NCBI GenBank assembly: GCA_964459305.1
Contig: CAYWNA010000039.1
Span: 3,446 to 67,445, forward strand
Origin: CAYWNA01 sp964459305
GTDB lineage: Bacteria > Planctomycetota > Planctomycetia > Pirellulales > Pirellulaceae
Reading direction: 5' to 3'
DNA: 64,000 nucleotides
Part shown: positions 16,680 through 26,098 of the stretch, in pieces
How the letters are laid out: every line of letters begins with the position of its first letter
Position numbering within the stretch: position 1 is the stretch's first letter
Program-made: the position numbers and the translations under genes
The notes under the pieces: model-generated
Database searches by the model: none
Seen by the model: only the letters and a program-made list of their open reading frames with translations
Told to the model about the DNA's origin: nothing

Positions 16680-17179
16680 CTAGCCTGGTTCGTTCATGAG
16701 CCAGTGATGTTTCGCTTCAAGGTCAGGCCTTGATCGAAGTTGCACGCGAACTGTGAGAACGCCGCGTTTCAGGGATTAGCACGTACTGCACGCTGCCAGC
16801 GTGCGTAATCCTGTTCAACACGCACGCTGGCAGCGTGCAGTACGAATGATCCGGGCTAGTAGTGGCCCCTCGGACGCTCGCAGCATTTGAGTCTGAGTTT
16901 GCTGGAAACCTGGTTGGCAGACGCAACACGGGTGGACTGTCGACGTTCACGCCTTGCGTCGCACGCCCGAAAGGCACTTGAGGCAAACGGGACGCTCCTC
17001 GCGTTGCGCGAGAGGTCTCGGCTCCCTTGCTCAGGCATCTCATGTCGAGTATCGTGAAGGTTAGCCAAGAGTGGCAGGTATTCGGCAGTTTCGTGAACGG
17101 CGGGCGAGCGTTGGGCTTCGAGCCGCAGGTATGGCGCCGTTTGCCGAGCCAGGCTAGACATAGAGCAGAAAGAAACAGG
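16680..17179. other. Intergenic region with a large perfect inverted repeat
   Basis: No reliable gene. It contains the palindrome at 16782-16844. The downstream frame is open from 17027 (TTG) and 17042 (ATG), but that stretch is Arg-rich and not clearly coding. Confidence 0.4.
16782..16844. repeat. Perfect 25-bp inverted repeat
   Basis: Arms begin CGTACTGCACGCTGCCAGCG on the left and are exactly complementary over 25 bp, with a 13-nt spacer. It lies 102 bp after the stop of the PD40-TPR gene, where it could act as a terminator stem or be a REP/MITE-type element. Confidence 0.92.
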
Positions 17180-19066
17180 GTGATTGGAGTGCAGGCTCGT
17201 CCAGAAGGGCCCCTCACGCTGGCGCCGCGCCTGGGTCCCGAAACGGGACTGTTCTTCTTGCTGTTCTACTTCTATGTCTGGCTGGTCATCGATCCCCGTT
17301 TGACCCTCCACAGCCTAGGGATTCTCGCGCCCTATCGTCCGTTTTCGTTTTCCACGGGATGGCCGTTCTTTTGGGAGCACCTCGTCCGTTGGGGAGGATT
17401 GGTGGAGTATGGCGACCGACTCCTCTCCCAATTCCAGTGCTCTGGGTGGGTGGGCTCGCTGATCGCAACCACGGCGGCACTGCTGACCTGCCTGTACGCG
17501 GATGTTTTGGTTCGCAGCGCGGGGGGGGCTCGGGGTATGGTGTTGCGTTACGTGCCGGCCGTTATTCTGCTGGCAGTTTTCGGGCAATATATCCATTCGC
17601 TAAGGCCCATCCTGTCGCTGCTGGTAGCCCTCTCGGGTTTCGTGCTTTATCTGCGGATGGCGCCGGGAGGTGCGGCACGGAGGTTTGCGGTCTTTCTGGT
17701 GACATGGGGTGCCGTCTGCTATGTTGCGGGTGTCGGGGGTATGCTGTTTCTTTTCCTGGTGGCGATATACGAGCTTCTTTTGGAACGCCGACTTGTGGTT
17801 GGCGGGCTGACGCTTCTTCTGGCCTTGGTCGCGAGCTGGGCCACGGGAGAGATGCTATTGGGTGCCGAGTTCGACCGGACCCACACCCTATTCCCAGCCT
17901 CGGATCCGGGAACGCCGCCGAGGGAGCGCCCCTATGCCATCGTCCTTTTTCTTTTCTTCCCTGCCGTACTGGCCTTGGGAGCCTTCAATCGCACCAGGCT
18001 GGCGCGGTGGGCCACGAGCTGGATCGGCTGGTCGGGGCCTAAGACCGAGCCATCGAGAATCCGAAAAACAGAGTGGAAACGGATTCTAACGGAGGTGGCA
18101 GTCCTCTTGGCCGCCAGCGTCGTGGCCTGGCTCTGGCTCGACATTCCAGGCCGGACTGTGCTCTTGACTGACTACTACGCCGAGCACAAGATGTGGCCGG
18201 AGGTGCTGGACGCGGCCGACGAGCTGCCTTTTGGCATGTACCATCCCGGCTGTAACCGAAACGTGATGTTGGCCCTTTTTCACACGGGGCGGCTGGGCGA
18301 CGAAATGTTCCACTATCCGCAGACGCCACGCCTGGAGTTCTTCAGCATCTCGGAGGAGCAAAAAGATCCCCACAGCTACCTGCAAGAAAGTCGGGCCTTC
18401 TTGGCGCTCGGTCAAGTGAACCGAGCAGAGAGGTTTGCCTGTGAGGCTCTCGAGGGCGGCGGTGATCTGCCGGCGGTCCTCAAGCTGTTGGCCATCATCA
18501 ACGTTGTCAAGGATCGGCCCCAAACGGCAGAGTTGTTCCTGAACGCCTTGGCCAAGAACCCGCTGCACCGCCGGACTGCGAAAGGAATGCTCCGGGAGCT
18601 TCAGTCGGATCCTCGCCTCGGAGACGACCCCGAAGTCAGTGAGATACGCCGCGTCATGGCCCGCAGAGACAGCGTCAATCCTGACGTCGGCGTCGAAGAG
18701 CTCCTGCAAGTGCTGCTCGAGGAGAATCCGGAAAACAAGATGGCGTTCGAGTTTCTCATGGCCCACTATCTGTGTATCGGCCGTCCCGACAAGGTCGTAG
18801 CCAACCTCGATCGCCTGAAGGACTTTGGGTACGGCGCGATTCCGCGCCACTACCAAGAAGCGACCATCGTCCACGCGAACACCATCGAGGAACGCCTCCC
18901 CACGGACGAATTCCCTTTGGACCCGGAGATCATTGAGAGGGGCAATCGCTTTAACGAGATCCTGACCGCAGCGCCCAGTCGGGACGCTGCCGTGCCGGCG
19001 GCTTTGTCGGCCGGCTTCGGTGATTCCTACTTTTTCTACTTCACTTACGGCGTATCGGGCCTTTGA
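17180..19066 (+). CDS. Polytopic membrane protein with TPR-like C-terminal region (about 628 aa), possibly DUF6057
   Basis: The N-terminal half has about ten hydrophobic segments (first GLFFLLFYFYVWLVI; others AVILLAVFGQYIHSL, LVALSGFVLYL, VVGGLTLLLALVASW, IVLFLFFPAVLALGA). The C-terminal half is helical and TPR-like (YLQESRAFLALGQVNRAERFACEALEG, AELFLNALAKNPLHRRTAKG). From memory this resembles DUF6057 proteins of planctomycetes and Bacteroidetes, which have no known function. The start is unsure: GTG at 17180 is just before the first membrane helix, while ATG 17042 and TTG 17027 are in frame. The stop lies 4 bp before the start of the next gene, so the two are co-transcribed. Confidence 0.7.
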   Translation: MIGVQARPEGPLTLAPRLGPETGLFFLLFYFYVWLVIDPRLTLHSLGILAPYRPFSFSTGWPFFWEHLVRWGGLVEYGDRLLSQFQCSGWVGSLIATTAALLTCLYADVLVRSAGGARGMVLRYVPAVILLAVFGQYIHSLRPILSLLVALSGFVLYLRMAPGGAARRFAVFLVTWGAVCYVAGVGGMLFLFLVAIYELLLERRLVVGGLTLLLALVASWATGEMLLGAEFDRTHTLFPASDPGTPPRERPYAIVLFLFFPAVLALGAFNRTRLARWATSWIGWSGPKTEPSRIRKTEWKRILTEVAVLLAASVVAWLWLDIPGRTVLLTDYYAEHKMWPEVLDAADELPFGMYHPGCNRNVMLALFHTGRLGDEMFHYPQTPRLEFFSISEEQKDPHSYLQESRAFLALGQVNRAERFACEALEGGGDLPAVLKLLAIINVVKDRPQTAELFLNALAKNPLHRRTAKGMLRELQSDPRLGDDPEVSEIRRVMARRDSVNPDVGVEELLQVLLEENPENKMAFEFLMAHYLCIGRPDKVVANLDRLKDFGYGAIPRHYQEATIVHANTIEERLPTDEFPLDPEIIERGNRFNEILTAAPSRDAAVPAALSAGFGDSYFFYFTYGVSGL

Positions 19067-19070
19067 AACA

Positions 19071-20612
19071 ATGAAAGGGATAGCCCGCAAACTCGTCTTG
19101 ATTGCCGTGACCGTTTCGCTGGCCGCGGGGGCTTGGGCCATGATGTGGCGACGCGGGCCGAGTTTGGACGACGCCGTGGCCGTGCCCCGGCTGCCTCGAA
19201 TCAGTCCAGATTACTCGGGGAGCGTCGTTCCACCGAACATTGCACCGCTGAACTTTGTCATCCGCGAGCCGGGGGATCGATACTTCGTTCGCGTGCGATC
19301 CGAGACAGGCGAGGCGATCGAGATTGCGGGCTCGGCGAAGATTTCGATCTCCCCGCGCCGATGGCGGGCTCTGCTGAATGCTAACCGCGGCAAGCAACTG
19401 ATGCTTGATGTCTACGTCGAGGCAGATGCCGGATGGCGACAATATCGGACCATCGTCATCCGGATCGCCGAAGAAAAAATTGATCGATACCTTGCATACC
19501 GGCTCACCGGGCCGATTCACTACAAGTGGCACCAGGTCAAGGTCTGCCAACGAGATTTGGAAAGCTGCCGTGAATCGGTCGTACTCGATGGAATGTCTAT
19601 CGGCCAGGGCTGCGTCAACTGCCATAGCTTCGCCAACAACAACCCGAATCGCATGCTGATTAGCACGCGAAGCCAACGCTTTGGCAACTCCGCGGTTCTT
19701 GTTGCCGACGGCGATGCGAAGAAGATTGCCGCCCGATACGGCTACACCGCCTGGCATCCTAGCAGCAGGATCGCCACGTATTCGGTCAACAAGGTGCGCC
19801 AATTCTTCCACGCCGCCGGCACCGATGTACGCGACGTGGTCGATCTGGACTCCGCGCTTGCGTACTACCAGGTCGAGACAGCCACGATGAAGATGGTGCC
19901 CGGCGCCTCCGACAAACAATTTCTGGAGACCTACCCCGCCTGGTCACCTGACGGACGCTACCTGTACTACTGTAACGCGCCCCTTCTCTGGACGGACAGC
20001 AGCCCGTTTCCGCCAGCACGATACTCTGAGGTGAAATACGATCTGATGAGAATCGCTTACGACATCGAAGCCGACGAGTGGGGCGATCCCGAGATGGTCC
20101 TTTCGGCCCAAGAAACGGGGCTGAGCATCCTTGAGCCCCGTATCTCACCGGACGGCAGATTCTTACTTTTTTGCATGTGCCGCTACGGATGTTTTCCCGT
20201 TTACCAACCTTCCAGCGACCTATATATGATGGATTTGGCCACCGGCGAGTACGCCAAACTGGGCATCAACAGCCCGTACGCCGAATCTTGGCATAGCTGG
20301 TCGAGTAATTCCCGATGGATCGCCTTCAGCAGCAGGCGGCTGGGAGGATTCTTCACCCGATGCTACTTCAGCTTCGTGGATCGGACGGGTAAAGCACACA
20401 AGCCGTTCGTCCTGCCGCAAAGCGACCCGGAATTCTACGACTCGTTCCCCAAGTCCATCAGTGTCCCGGAATTGATAACCGGGCCCGTGCCGGTCTCGGC
20501 CGAGGCCATCGCGCAGGCCGCGCGGTCAGACGTCACAATCGCGGTAGACGCCATCACTGGCGCGTCGCCACAGCCCGGCGCCTCGGAGTCTGGCCAATCG
20601 GCGTACCGATGA
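19071..20612 (+). CDS. Haem-motif PD40 propeller protein, exported (513 aa)
   Basis: The ATG at 19071 lies 4 bp after the stop of the membrane protein gene and begins a signal/anchor (MKGIARKLVLIAVTVSLAAG). A CxxCH motif occurs as CVNCHSF (Cys181-His185). PD40-type blades follow (YPAWSPDGRYLYYCN, PRISPDGRFLLFCMC, WSSNSRWIAFSSRR). It parallels the first part of the 14235 protein but lacks TPRs. A periplasmic monohaem propeller is likely, working with the adjacent polytopic protein. A fragment of its 3' end recurs at 25615-25822 as part of a segmental duplication. Confidence 0.83.
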   Translation: MKGIARKLVLIAVTVSLAAGAWAMMWRRGPSLDDAVAVPRLPRISPDYSGSVVPPNIAPLNFVIREPGDRYFVRVRSETGEAIEIAGSAKISISPRRWRALLNANRGKQLMLDVYVEADAGWRQYRTIVIRIAEEKIDRYLAYRLTGPIHYKWHQVKVCQRDLESCRESVVLDGMSIGQGCVNCHSFANNNPNRMLISTRSQRFGNSAVLVADGDAKKIAARYGYTAWHPSSRIATYSVNKVRQFFHAAGTDVRDVVDLDSALAYYQVETATMKMVPGASDKQFLETYPAWSPDGRYLYYCNAPLLWTDSSPFPPARYSEVKYDLMRIAYDIEADEWGDPEMVLSAQETGLSILEPRISPDGRFLLFCMCRYGCFPVYQPSSDLYMMDLATGEYAKLGINSPYAESWHSWSSNSRWIAFSSRRLGGFFTRCYFSFVDRTGKAHKPFVLPQSDPEFYDSFPKSISVPELITGPVPVSAEAIAQAARSDVTIAVDAITGASPQPGASESGQSAYR

Positions 20613-20834
20613 CCACCGCAACGCAGGCTGCTTGACACTGGCGTGGGGCGGGGGTATCGTCCAAATCGAGTTCTGTGAAGCTGGAAAAGGGAAACTGAAG
20701 CGAATCCAGCACGACCCCGCCAGTGCGACGACTGGTGACGAAAGTCGCGAGGATGGCCACCGTACCGGATTGGTTGTGCAGCGGGAACGCGCTTGATTGC
20801 GTACCTTCGAGGGAAGGCCAGAGTTGGTCATGCT
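20613..20834 (+). promoter_or_regulatory. Degenerate cobalamin riboswitch (lacks the B12-box core)
   Basis: This segment aligns with the intact riboswitch at 25825-26088: shared blocks include GAATCCAGCAC, CCCCGCCA, GACGAAAGTCGCGAGGATGG and GGGAAGGCCA. Compared with that copy it lacks about 43 nt between GGGAA and CGCG, the part with the conserved CAGAAGTCAGGATACCTAG box, and carries substitutions in the central core (CCAGTGCGAC for CCACTGTGAC). It should not bind cobalamin normally. Confidence 0.78.
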
Positions 20835-20837
20835 AGA

Positions 20838-23522
20838 TTGGGTACAAAAACAATATCTTCTGAAGGCTACCGACGTGTAAGGCCCTGGCTATTCTTCATC
20901 TATTTTCTGTCGGGCGCGTGCTCGCTGATGGATGAGCTTGTCTGGCTGCGGCTTCTAAAACTGGTGTTCGGCAATACCGTATATGCCGCAACCGTGGTAG
21001 TTTCTGTGTTCATGGGCGGCCTAGCCCTGGGCTCGCTGGTAATGGGGAAATATGCTCTCCGTATAAAGCACCCCTTAAGACTCTACTCGCAGTTAGAGAT
21101 AGTCATTTCTCTGACCGCCCTTCTGATGCCTGTAGCTCTAAGAGGCGCTGACCTCATCTACCGCGGTCTCTGGCCCTCACTGCATGCTACCAACGCCTCG
21201 TCCACGGGGCTGTTGGCTGTACAGTTTTGCATTTCCGCCCTGCTGCTGTTAGTACCTACTTTTCTAATGGGCGCTTCCTTTCCGCTGCTTGGGCGTTACG
21301 TAAATGAACAGGAGGAAAATGCCGGCCACTCCATAGGCGGGCTCTATGCGGCAAATACTTTCGGCGCATTCGCCGGCTGCCTGCTTGCCGGCTTTATTCT
21401 AATACGATTCCTAGGTCTGCACGTTACGCTATGTACCGCAGTCATACTGAATTTCGCAGTCGCGGCTGCGGCCTGGCGGCTTTCGGCCCAGGAAGTGGGC
21501 AAACCTCTACCTGCCTCGCCGCGGGTCGATCAGGCGCCCCGGCAGACGGGGGCGTTGCCACTGTTTCTGCCCGTCGTTTTTTTTGTTTCCGGTCTGGCGT
21601 CCATCAGCTATGAGGTCATCTGGCTGCAGAGCGTCATTTATATCGCCGGACATAGCACATACGTTTTTAGCGGAGTCCTTCTTGTATACCTACTGGGAAA
21701 CGTTATTGGGGCGGCTGCTGCCGGACGGCTGTCTTTAGTTGTCCGCCGGCCCGTCGCCGCCTTGGTTCTCTCTCTCTTGGCGGTTGGGGTGTTTGGTGTT
21801 CTGCACGTGCTGTGGCAGGATCATTGGGCTTCCATCCTGAGCCAATATGTTCGACCGGTTTATTGCGGACCGGAGCGGTTGGGCGGGTTTAGAGCGGTCG
21901 GCATGTCTCTACTCAACTGCTTTGCCCTCTTTCTACCTGCCGCAATTGCTATGGGCGCCGGCTATCCTTTCGCCCTGCAGGCATGGAGGGAGACTGGTAG
22001 GGGGGGCGGTAGGACCGCCGGCACAGTGGCCGGCCTGAATACTGCTGGCGGGGTCCTGGGCGGCGTCGTAACTACTTTTTGCCTGCTTCCGTGTTTAGGC
22101 CTTCAGCGGTCTGTCTATGCTGTTAGCCTGCTCGTAATCTTCCTGGCTTACGCGCTTTGGCTTGTGTGCCAATGGAGATCTTCGATTGTCAAGAAATGCC
22201 TAGCGGCGATTGTGCCGATAGCTGTTACCCTTCACGTCTGCCTCGTGCCCGGGGACCTGTTCTACGATCAGTTCCGCTCAAGCAGTCCAGGGACAGAACT
22301 GATCCACGTCCGGGAAGGCATCGGTACTGCGGTTTCGGTCCACCAGAAAGGAAACGACCGAATTCTGGCCTTGGGCGGTGCCCATATGTCGGGTGACGAC
22401 CGGCCGGAAGGGCACATGCTGCACGGGCATCTGGGCCCTCTGTTAAGCGCCAATATTGAACGGGCAATGTGTGTGGGGTTCGGTACCGGGATAACCACTA
22501 GCTCAGTAGCCAAACACGACATAGACGAGATCGACATCATCGAACGCCACCCGGAGGTCCTGGAGACAGCGCTGGATTTCTTTCCGCGGTTCAACGGGGC
22601 GCCCCTGCCAAAGAAAATGACGGTCTATCACCTTGACGCGAGGAATTACGCCCACATTTCCGACAAGAGTTATGATCTTATCGTCACTGACGCCAATGCG
22701 CCCAAACGCTGGGCCAATTCAGGAGAGCTCTATACAGTAGAGTATTTTGACAAGGTACGTAGACTGCTACGCCCAGGCGGCAAACACATTCTCTGGCTGC
22801 CTCTCTGGCTGCCTCCGGACTGTATCGACAGCATTCTGGGGAGCTTCATGAAGGTATTTCCCTACACGACCTTGTGGCACCAGATGCAGTCCGACCTGCC
22901 CTTCTTTTACGTCGTGGGTTCGAATGATCCGCAATCCTTTTCACCAGACCTCATCGATAGGGCACTGAGTAACGCCAAGGCGCGACCGCATTTACAGGCC
23001 ATATTTTTGAGAAGCAGTAAGGACGTATTTATCAATTATTTCGCGGACGAACAGGATCTGAAGCCGTTTCTGGCCAACTATGAAATAAACAGCGATTGGT
23101 CGCCATTCATCGAGTTCAACACAGGGGAAGAGGTTATCGATTCGCACAAAACGCTGCTTAGGTTTTCGAGTAAACGCGATTTCGATTCTCTTGTCAGGCA
23201 CCTTGACCTTAGCGGCTTCTCTGAACCAGAGAAACGCACATTGCTGGAGAGTTACCGGAAGGCTTTTCTTTTCTTCGAGACGGTCATCAAAGCGAGATCG
23301 ACAGGAAACCCTATTGAGGGGCTGCTTTGTCTCATCGACGCCGAGGCTGCCGGCGCAGATTACCCTTTTCTCAAGTTTGACGTCATTAGTAAAGGTGAGC
23401 AGGCGGCCTTGTGGATAAGATGGATGATCGACCATGGCCGCGAGGCGGAAATCAGCGGTTCTCTGAACCTGCTCAGGTCCCGCTATCCGCGTATAGCAGC
23501 AGGATTACTTAATGAGCAATAG
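20838..23522 (+). CDS. Fused polytopic membrane/spermidine synthase-like protein (about 894 aa)
   Basis: The first half is polytopic (PWLFFIYFLSGACSLMDELVWLRLL, VSVFMGGLALGSLVMGKYAL, LLVPTFLMGASFPLLGRY), the hallmark of membrane-fused spermidine-synthase-like proteins. The second half has a methyltransferase-like fold: MCVGFGTGITT, then IDIIERHPEVLE, and YDLIVTDANAPKRWANSGELYTVEYF. Family members are annotated as spermidine synthases, but few have been tested and aminopropyl transfer is unproven. The start is unclear: TTG 20838 is used, and TTG 20793 lies inside the riboswitch relic. Third-position base use is visibly AT-richer than in its neighbours, and the gene sits between two copies of a duplicated segment, both suggesting insertion. 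Confidence 0.8.
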   Translation: MGTKTISSEGYRRVRPWLFFIYFLSGACSLMDELVWLRLLKLVFGNTVYAATVVVSVFMGGLALGSLVMGKYALRIKHPLRLYSQLEIVISLTALLMPVALRGADLIYRGLWPSLHATNASSTGLLAVQFCISALLLLVPTFLMGASFPLLGRYVNEQEENAGHSIGGLYAANTFGAFAGCLLAGFILIRFLGLHVTLCTAVILNFAVAAAAWRLSAQEVGKPLPASPRVDQAPRQTGALPLFLPVVFFVSGLASISYEVIWLQSVIYIAGHSTYVFSGVLLVYLLGNVIGAAAAGRLSLVVRRPVAALVLSLLAVGVFGVLHVLWQDHWASILSQYVRPVYCGPERLGGFRAVGMSLLNCFALFLPAAIAMGAGYPFALQAWRETGRGGGRTAGTVAGLNTAGGVLGGVVTTFCLLPCLGLQRSVYAVSLLVIFLAYALWLVCQWRSSIVKKCLAAIVPIAVTLHVCLVPGDLFYDQFRSSSPGTELIHVREGIGTAVSVHQKGNDRILALGGAHMSGDDRPEGHMLHGHLGPLLSANIERAMCVGFGTGITTSSVAKHDIDEIDIIERHPEVLETALDFFPRFNGAPLPKKMTVYHLDARNYAHISDKSYDLIVTDANAPKRWANSGELYTVEYFDKVRRLLRPGGKHILWLPLWLPPDCIDSILGSFMKVFPYTTLWHQMQSDLPFFYVVGSNDPQSFSPDLIDRALSNAKARPHLQAIFLRSSKDVFINYFADEQDLKPFLANYEINSDWSPFIEFNTGEEVIDSHKTLLRFSSKRDFDSLVRHLDLSGFSEPEKRTLLESYRKAFLFFETVIKARSTGNPIEGLLCLIDAEAAGADYPFLKFDVISKGEQAALWIRWMIDHGREAEISGSLNLLRSRYPRIAAGLLNEQ

Positions 23523-23650
23523 CGGAGAGTCGAAACAAGGCTCTGTCCCGTAAATCGACGCTTTCCGCCGCGGTTGACAGCCCCATCCACGCTAAGAGAC
23601 GTCACGACGAAGGGCTTGGCCGGTGGGTTAGCTTAAGAGTCTGTAAGAGA

Positions 23651-25609
23651 ATGGTGCAAGAACGCCGACCAACTCGTTGGGCAATACCGCTGGCCGTGCT
23701 GGCCTTGACGTACCTCGTGGCCGTCCTCTTCCTGCCTATCCTGGGCTTCGAGTTTGTTGACTTCGACGTGAACACCTCCGTGGTCGACAATCCTTACATA
23801 CGAGGTCTTACGGTTGAGAACCTCAAGCATATTTTCACCTCGCGGTGCATAACCAGCTACTATCCGGTCCGCACGTTGACCTATGCCGTGGACTACTCCC
23901 TATGGGGTCTGGACCCTCGGGGTTTCAAGTTGACGGGCTGCTTGCTTCACTGGGCCAACGCATTGCTGGTGTTCAGGCTGATCCTTCGGACGCTTCCGGG
24001 TTGCGCCCGGCCCGAGAGAGAACAAAGACGGGGGTGGTGGGACGTGTGGGTGGCGGCGCTTGCCGCAGGCCTCTTCGCCGTCCATCCGTTGGTGGTAGAG
24101 CCGGTGGCCTGGGTGCCCGGACGTGAAGAATTGCTAATGACCTTGGGAGCATTGACGTGCTTCCATTTTCATCTCAGCGCCCAACGTTTAAGCCTGAGCG
24201 GCGAGAAGACTGGACGTGTGCTGGCGTGCCATGTTGCCGCGGCGTTCTGCTGTGCTGCCGCCTGTTTGAGCAATGCCGTGGCGGTGGTTATCCCTGCTCT
24301 GATCGTGGCCTGGGACATGTTGGCCTTGAGCGGGCCGAAATGGCGGAGGATTCTCGGCGGCACGGCCGCCCTGTGGGCGATGGGACTGGTGACGGTGGTC
24401 GTCAAAGGGCTAGGCACTGATGCCGCGCTGGCCAAGGACATCGGGGTGTTCACGGCGCGGCGGCTGATGCTGATCCTGACCGTCTACTGGAAGGACCTCG
24501 CATCCATCGCCTGGCCGAAGGACCTGTCGATCTCCTACCCGCCGGTGCGGCCGGAGAGTTTTCTGGACGTGGAGGTGATTCTCGGTGGGGCGGCAGTGTG
24601 TCTAACGTGTTTGGCGATATGGAAGCTCCGAGCACGAAAGTCGATTCTTTTCGGATTGCTCTGGTTCTGCCTTGCCATGGCGCCAGCGGCACAGATCCTG
24701 CCAAACCACGTCCACCGCGCCGACCGCTTCCTCTATCTGCCGCTGGTGGGGCTTGTGTTGGCGATGGCTGATGGGATTAGGCCGCTGGGCGCACTGCTCA
24801 AGAGTCGGACGGCGGTGGCAGCTAGCGTTGCCGCGGGACTCTTGATCCTTCTGCTGTTGGACCTGCGAAGCGCGAATCAGGTGCGGACGTGGCAAGACAG
24901 CGTCACCATGTGGGAGAACTGCGTGCAGGTCTGCCCCGATCACGCGTTTGCACACGACTTGCTGGCAAGGAATCTGGCACGACGCGGAGACTTGGACCGT
25001 GCCGAAGAGCATGACCGCAGGTCGCTGGAACTGGATCTCATCGACAATCATAAGGCGCTGTGTAGCCGGGCCATGGGGCTGGCGCTGTTGCCAGACCTGG
25101 GGCTGCCTGATCGAGAGGAAGCCGTGCGGATCGCGCAGCGCGCTTGTGAACTCACGCAGTGGAAGGACATGCAGTGTCTCCGTGCCCTGGCAACCGCCCA
25201 CTGCAGCGTGGCAAACGCCCAGGTCGAGCGCGGGCAATTCGCCCTGGCTCTGGAGAACTACCACAAATCGATCGAGACGGACGAGCAGTACGACGACGCA
25301 CTGTTCAACCTCGTCGTCTTGCTGACGACTTGCAGGAACCCCAGCGTTCGAAATCCTGAAGAAGCGATCCAGGTGGCCGAACAGGGTTGCAAGGTACTTG
25401 AGGAGCCGACTCCCCACAGGCTGAGGCTTCTGTCGCAGGCGTACGTTGCGGGGGGGCGGCTTGATATGGCGATCGCTACGGCCGAGAAGGCCGCCCGGAT
25501 AGCCAGGGCCGCCGGCGATGAAAAAGCGGTTAAGGAAATCCGCCGCTGGCTGGAGCGCCACCGAAACGGGGTAAGTGAAGATCGACGCGGAGCAGCATTC
25601 CGCGATTGA
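23651..25609 (+). CDS. TMTC-like polytopic membrane glycosyltransferase with TPR tail (652 aa), paralogue of 7093
   Basis: It shares motifs in order with the protein at 7093: FVDFDVNTSVVDNPYI in the first loop, YYPVRTLTYAVDYSLWGLDP, HPLVVEPVAWVPGREELLMTLGA and ILPNHVHRADRFLYLPLVGL. About ten membrane segments precede a shorter TPR region (residues about 430-640). The acidic first-loop residues are those expected for a GT39/TMTC-type transferase using a lipid-linked sugar, but activity is inferred. It starts 128 bp after the fused synthase gene and ends directly before a pseudogene fragment of the PD40 gene. Confidence 0.8.
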   Translation: MVQERRPTRWAIPLAVLALTYLVAVLFLPILGFEFVDFDVNTSVVDNPYIRGLTVENLKHIFTSRCITSYYPVRTLTYAVDYSLWGLDPRGFKLTGCLLHWANALLVFRLILRTLPGCARPEREQRRGWWDVWVAALAAGLFAVHPLVVEPVAWVPGREELLMTLGALTCFHFHLSAQRLSLSGEKTGRVLACHVAAAFCCAAACLSNAVAVVIPALIVAWDMLALSGPKWRRILGGTAALWAMGLVTVVVKGLGTDAALAKDIGVFTARRLMLILTVYWKDLASIAWPKDLSISYPPVRPESFLDVEVILGGAAVCLTCLAIWKLRARKSILFGLLWFCLAMAPAAQILPNHVHRADRFLYLPLVGLVLAMADGIRPLGALLKSRTAVAASVAAGLLILLLLDLRSANQVRTWQDSVTMWENCVQVCPDHAFAHDLLARNLARRGDLDRAEEHDRRSLELDLIDNHKALCSRAMGLALLPDLGLPDREEAVRIAQRACELTQWKDMQCLRALATAHCSVANAQVERGQFALALENYHKSIETDEQYDDALFNLVVLLTTCRNPSVRNPEEAIQVAEQGCKVLEEPTPHRLRLLSQAYVAGGRLDMAIATAEKAARIARAAGDEKAVKEIRRWLERHRNGVSEDRRGAAFRD

Positions 25610-25614
25610 TGCAG

Positions 25615-25822
25615 ACGCCTCGTGCCGCGGCAGTGTGATCCGGAACTCCGCGACTCGCTCCTCGAGTCCCTCAGTGTCCCGGACTTGATCTCCGAGCGGT
25701 GCCGATCCCGGCCGAGGCCATCGCGGACCGCGCGGTCGGACGTCGCAATCGCGGTAGATGCCATCACGGGTCCGTCGCCACAGGCCGGCGTCGCGGAACC
25801 TCGCCGATCGGTGGACCGGTGA
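25615..25822 (+). pseudogene. Fragment of the 3' end of the haem-PD40 gene
   Basis: The segment matches the last about 200 bp of the 19071-20612 gene (shared CAGTGTCCCGGA, GCCGAGGCCATCGCG, TCGCAATCGCGGTAGA and similar blocks) but has no start and frame-disrupting changes. It continues directly into the riboswitch copy, exactly as the intact gene continues into the degenerate riboswitch, showing one duplicated segment. Confidence 0.8.
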
Positions 25823-25824
25823 CC

Positions 25825-26088
25825 GTCGATAACGCAGGCTGCTTGACACCGGAGCGGGGCTGCTGTATCGTCCAGATCGAGCTCTGTGGAGCTGAATCAG
25901 GGAAGCTGGTGTGAATCCAGCACGGCCCCGCCACTGTGACTGGGGACGAAAGTCGCGAGGATGGCCACTGTTCCGGTTGGAATGCTGGAACGGGAAGGCC
26001 GCGGCGAGTAGGTTGATCCAGAAGTCAGGATACCTAGAGACGCGTTTGATCGCGTACCTTCGCGGGAAGGCCAAAGTTGGTCATGTAC
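25825..26088 (+). promoter_or_regulatory. Cobalamin riboswitch of the cob/btu operon
   Basis: The blocks run in canonical order: GGGAAGCTGGTGTGAATCC, CCCCGCCACTGTGAC, GGGGACGAAAGTC, GATGGCCACTG, ACGGGAAGGC, and the B12 box GAAGTCAGGATACCTAG. The aptamer core spans about 25870-26036. A rho-independent terminator follows, so excess cobalamin should switch off the operon. Confidence 0.95.
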
Positions 26089-26098
26089 TTGCTTGTTG

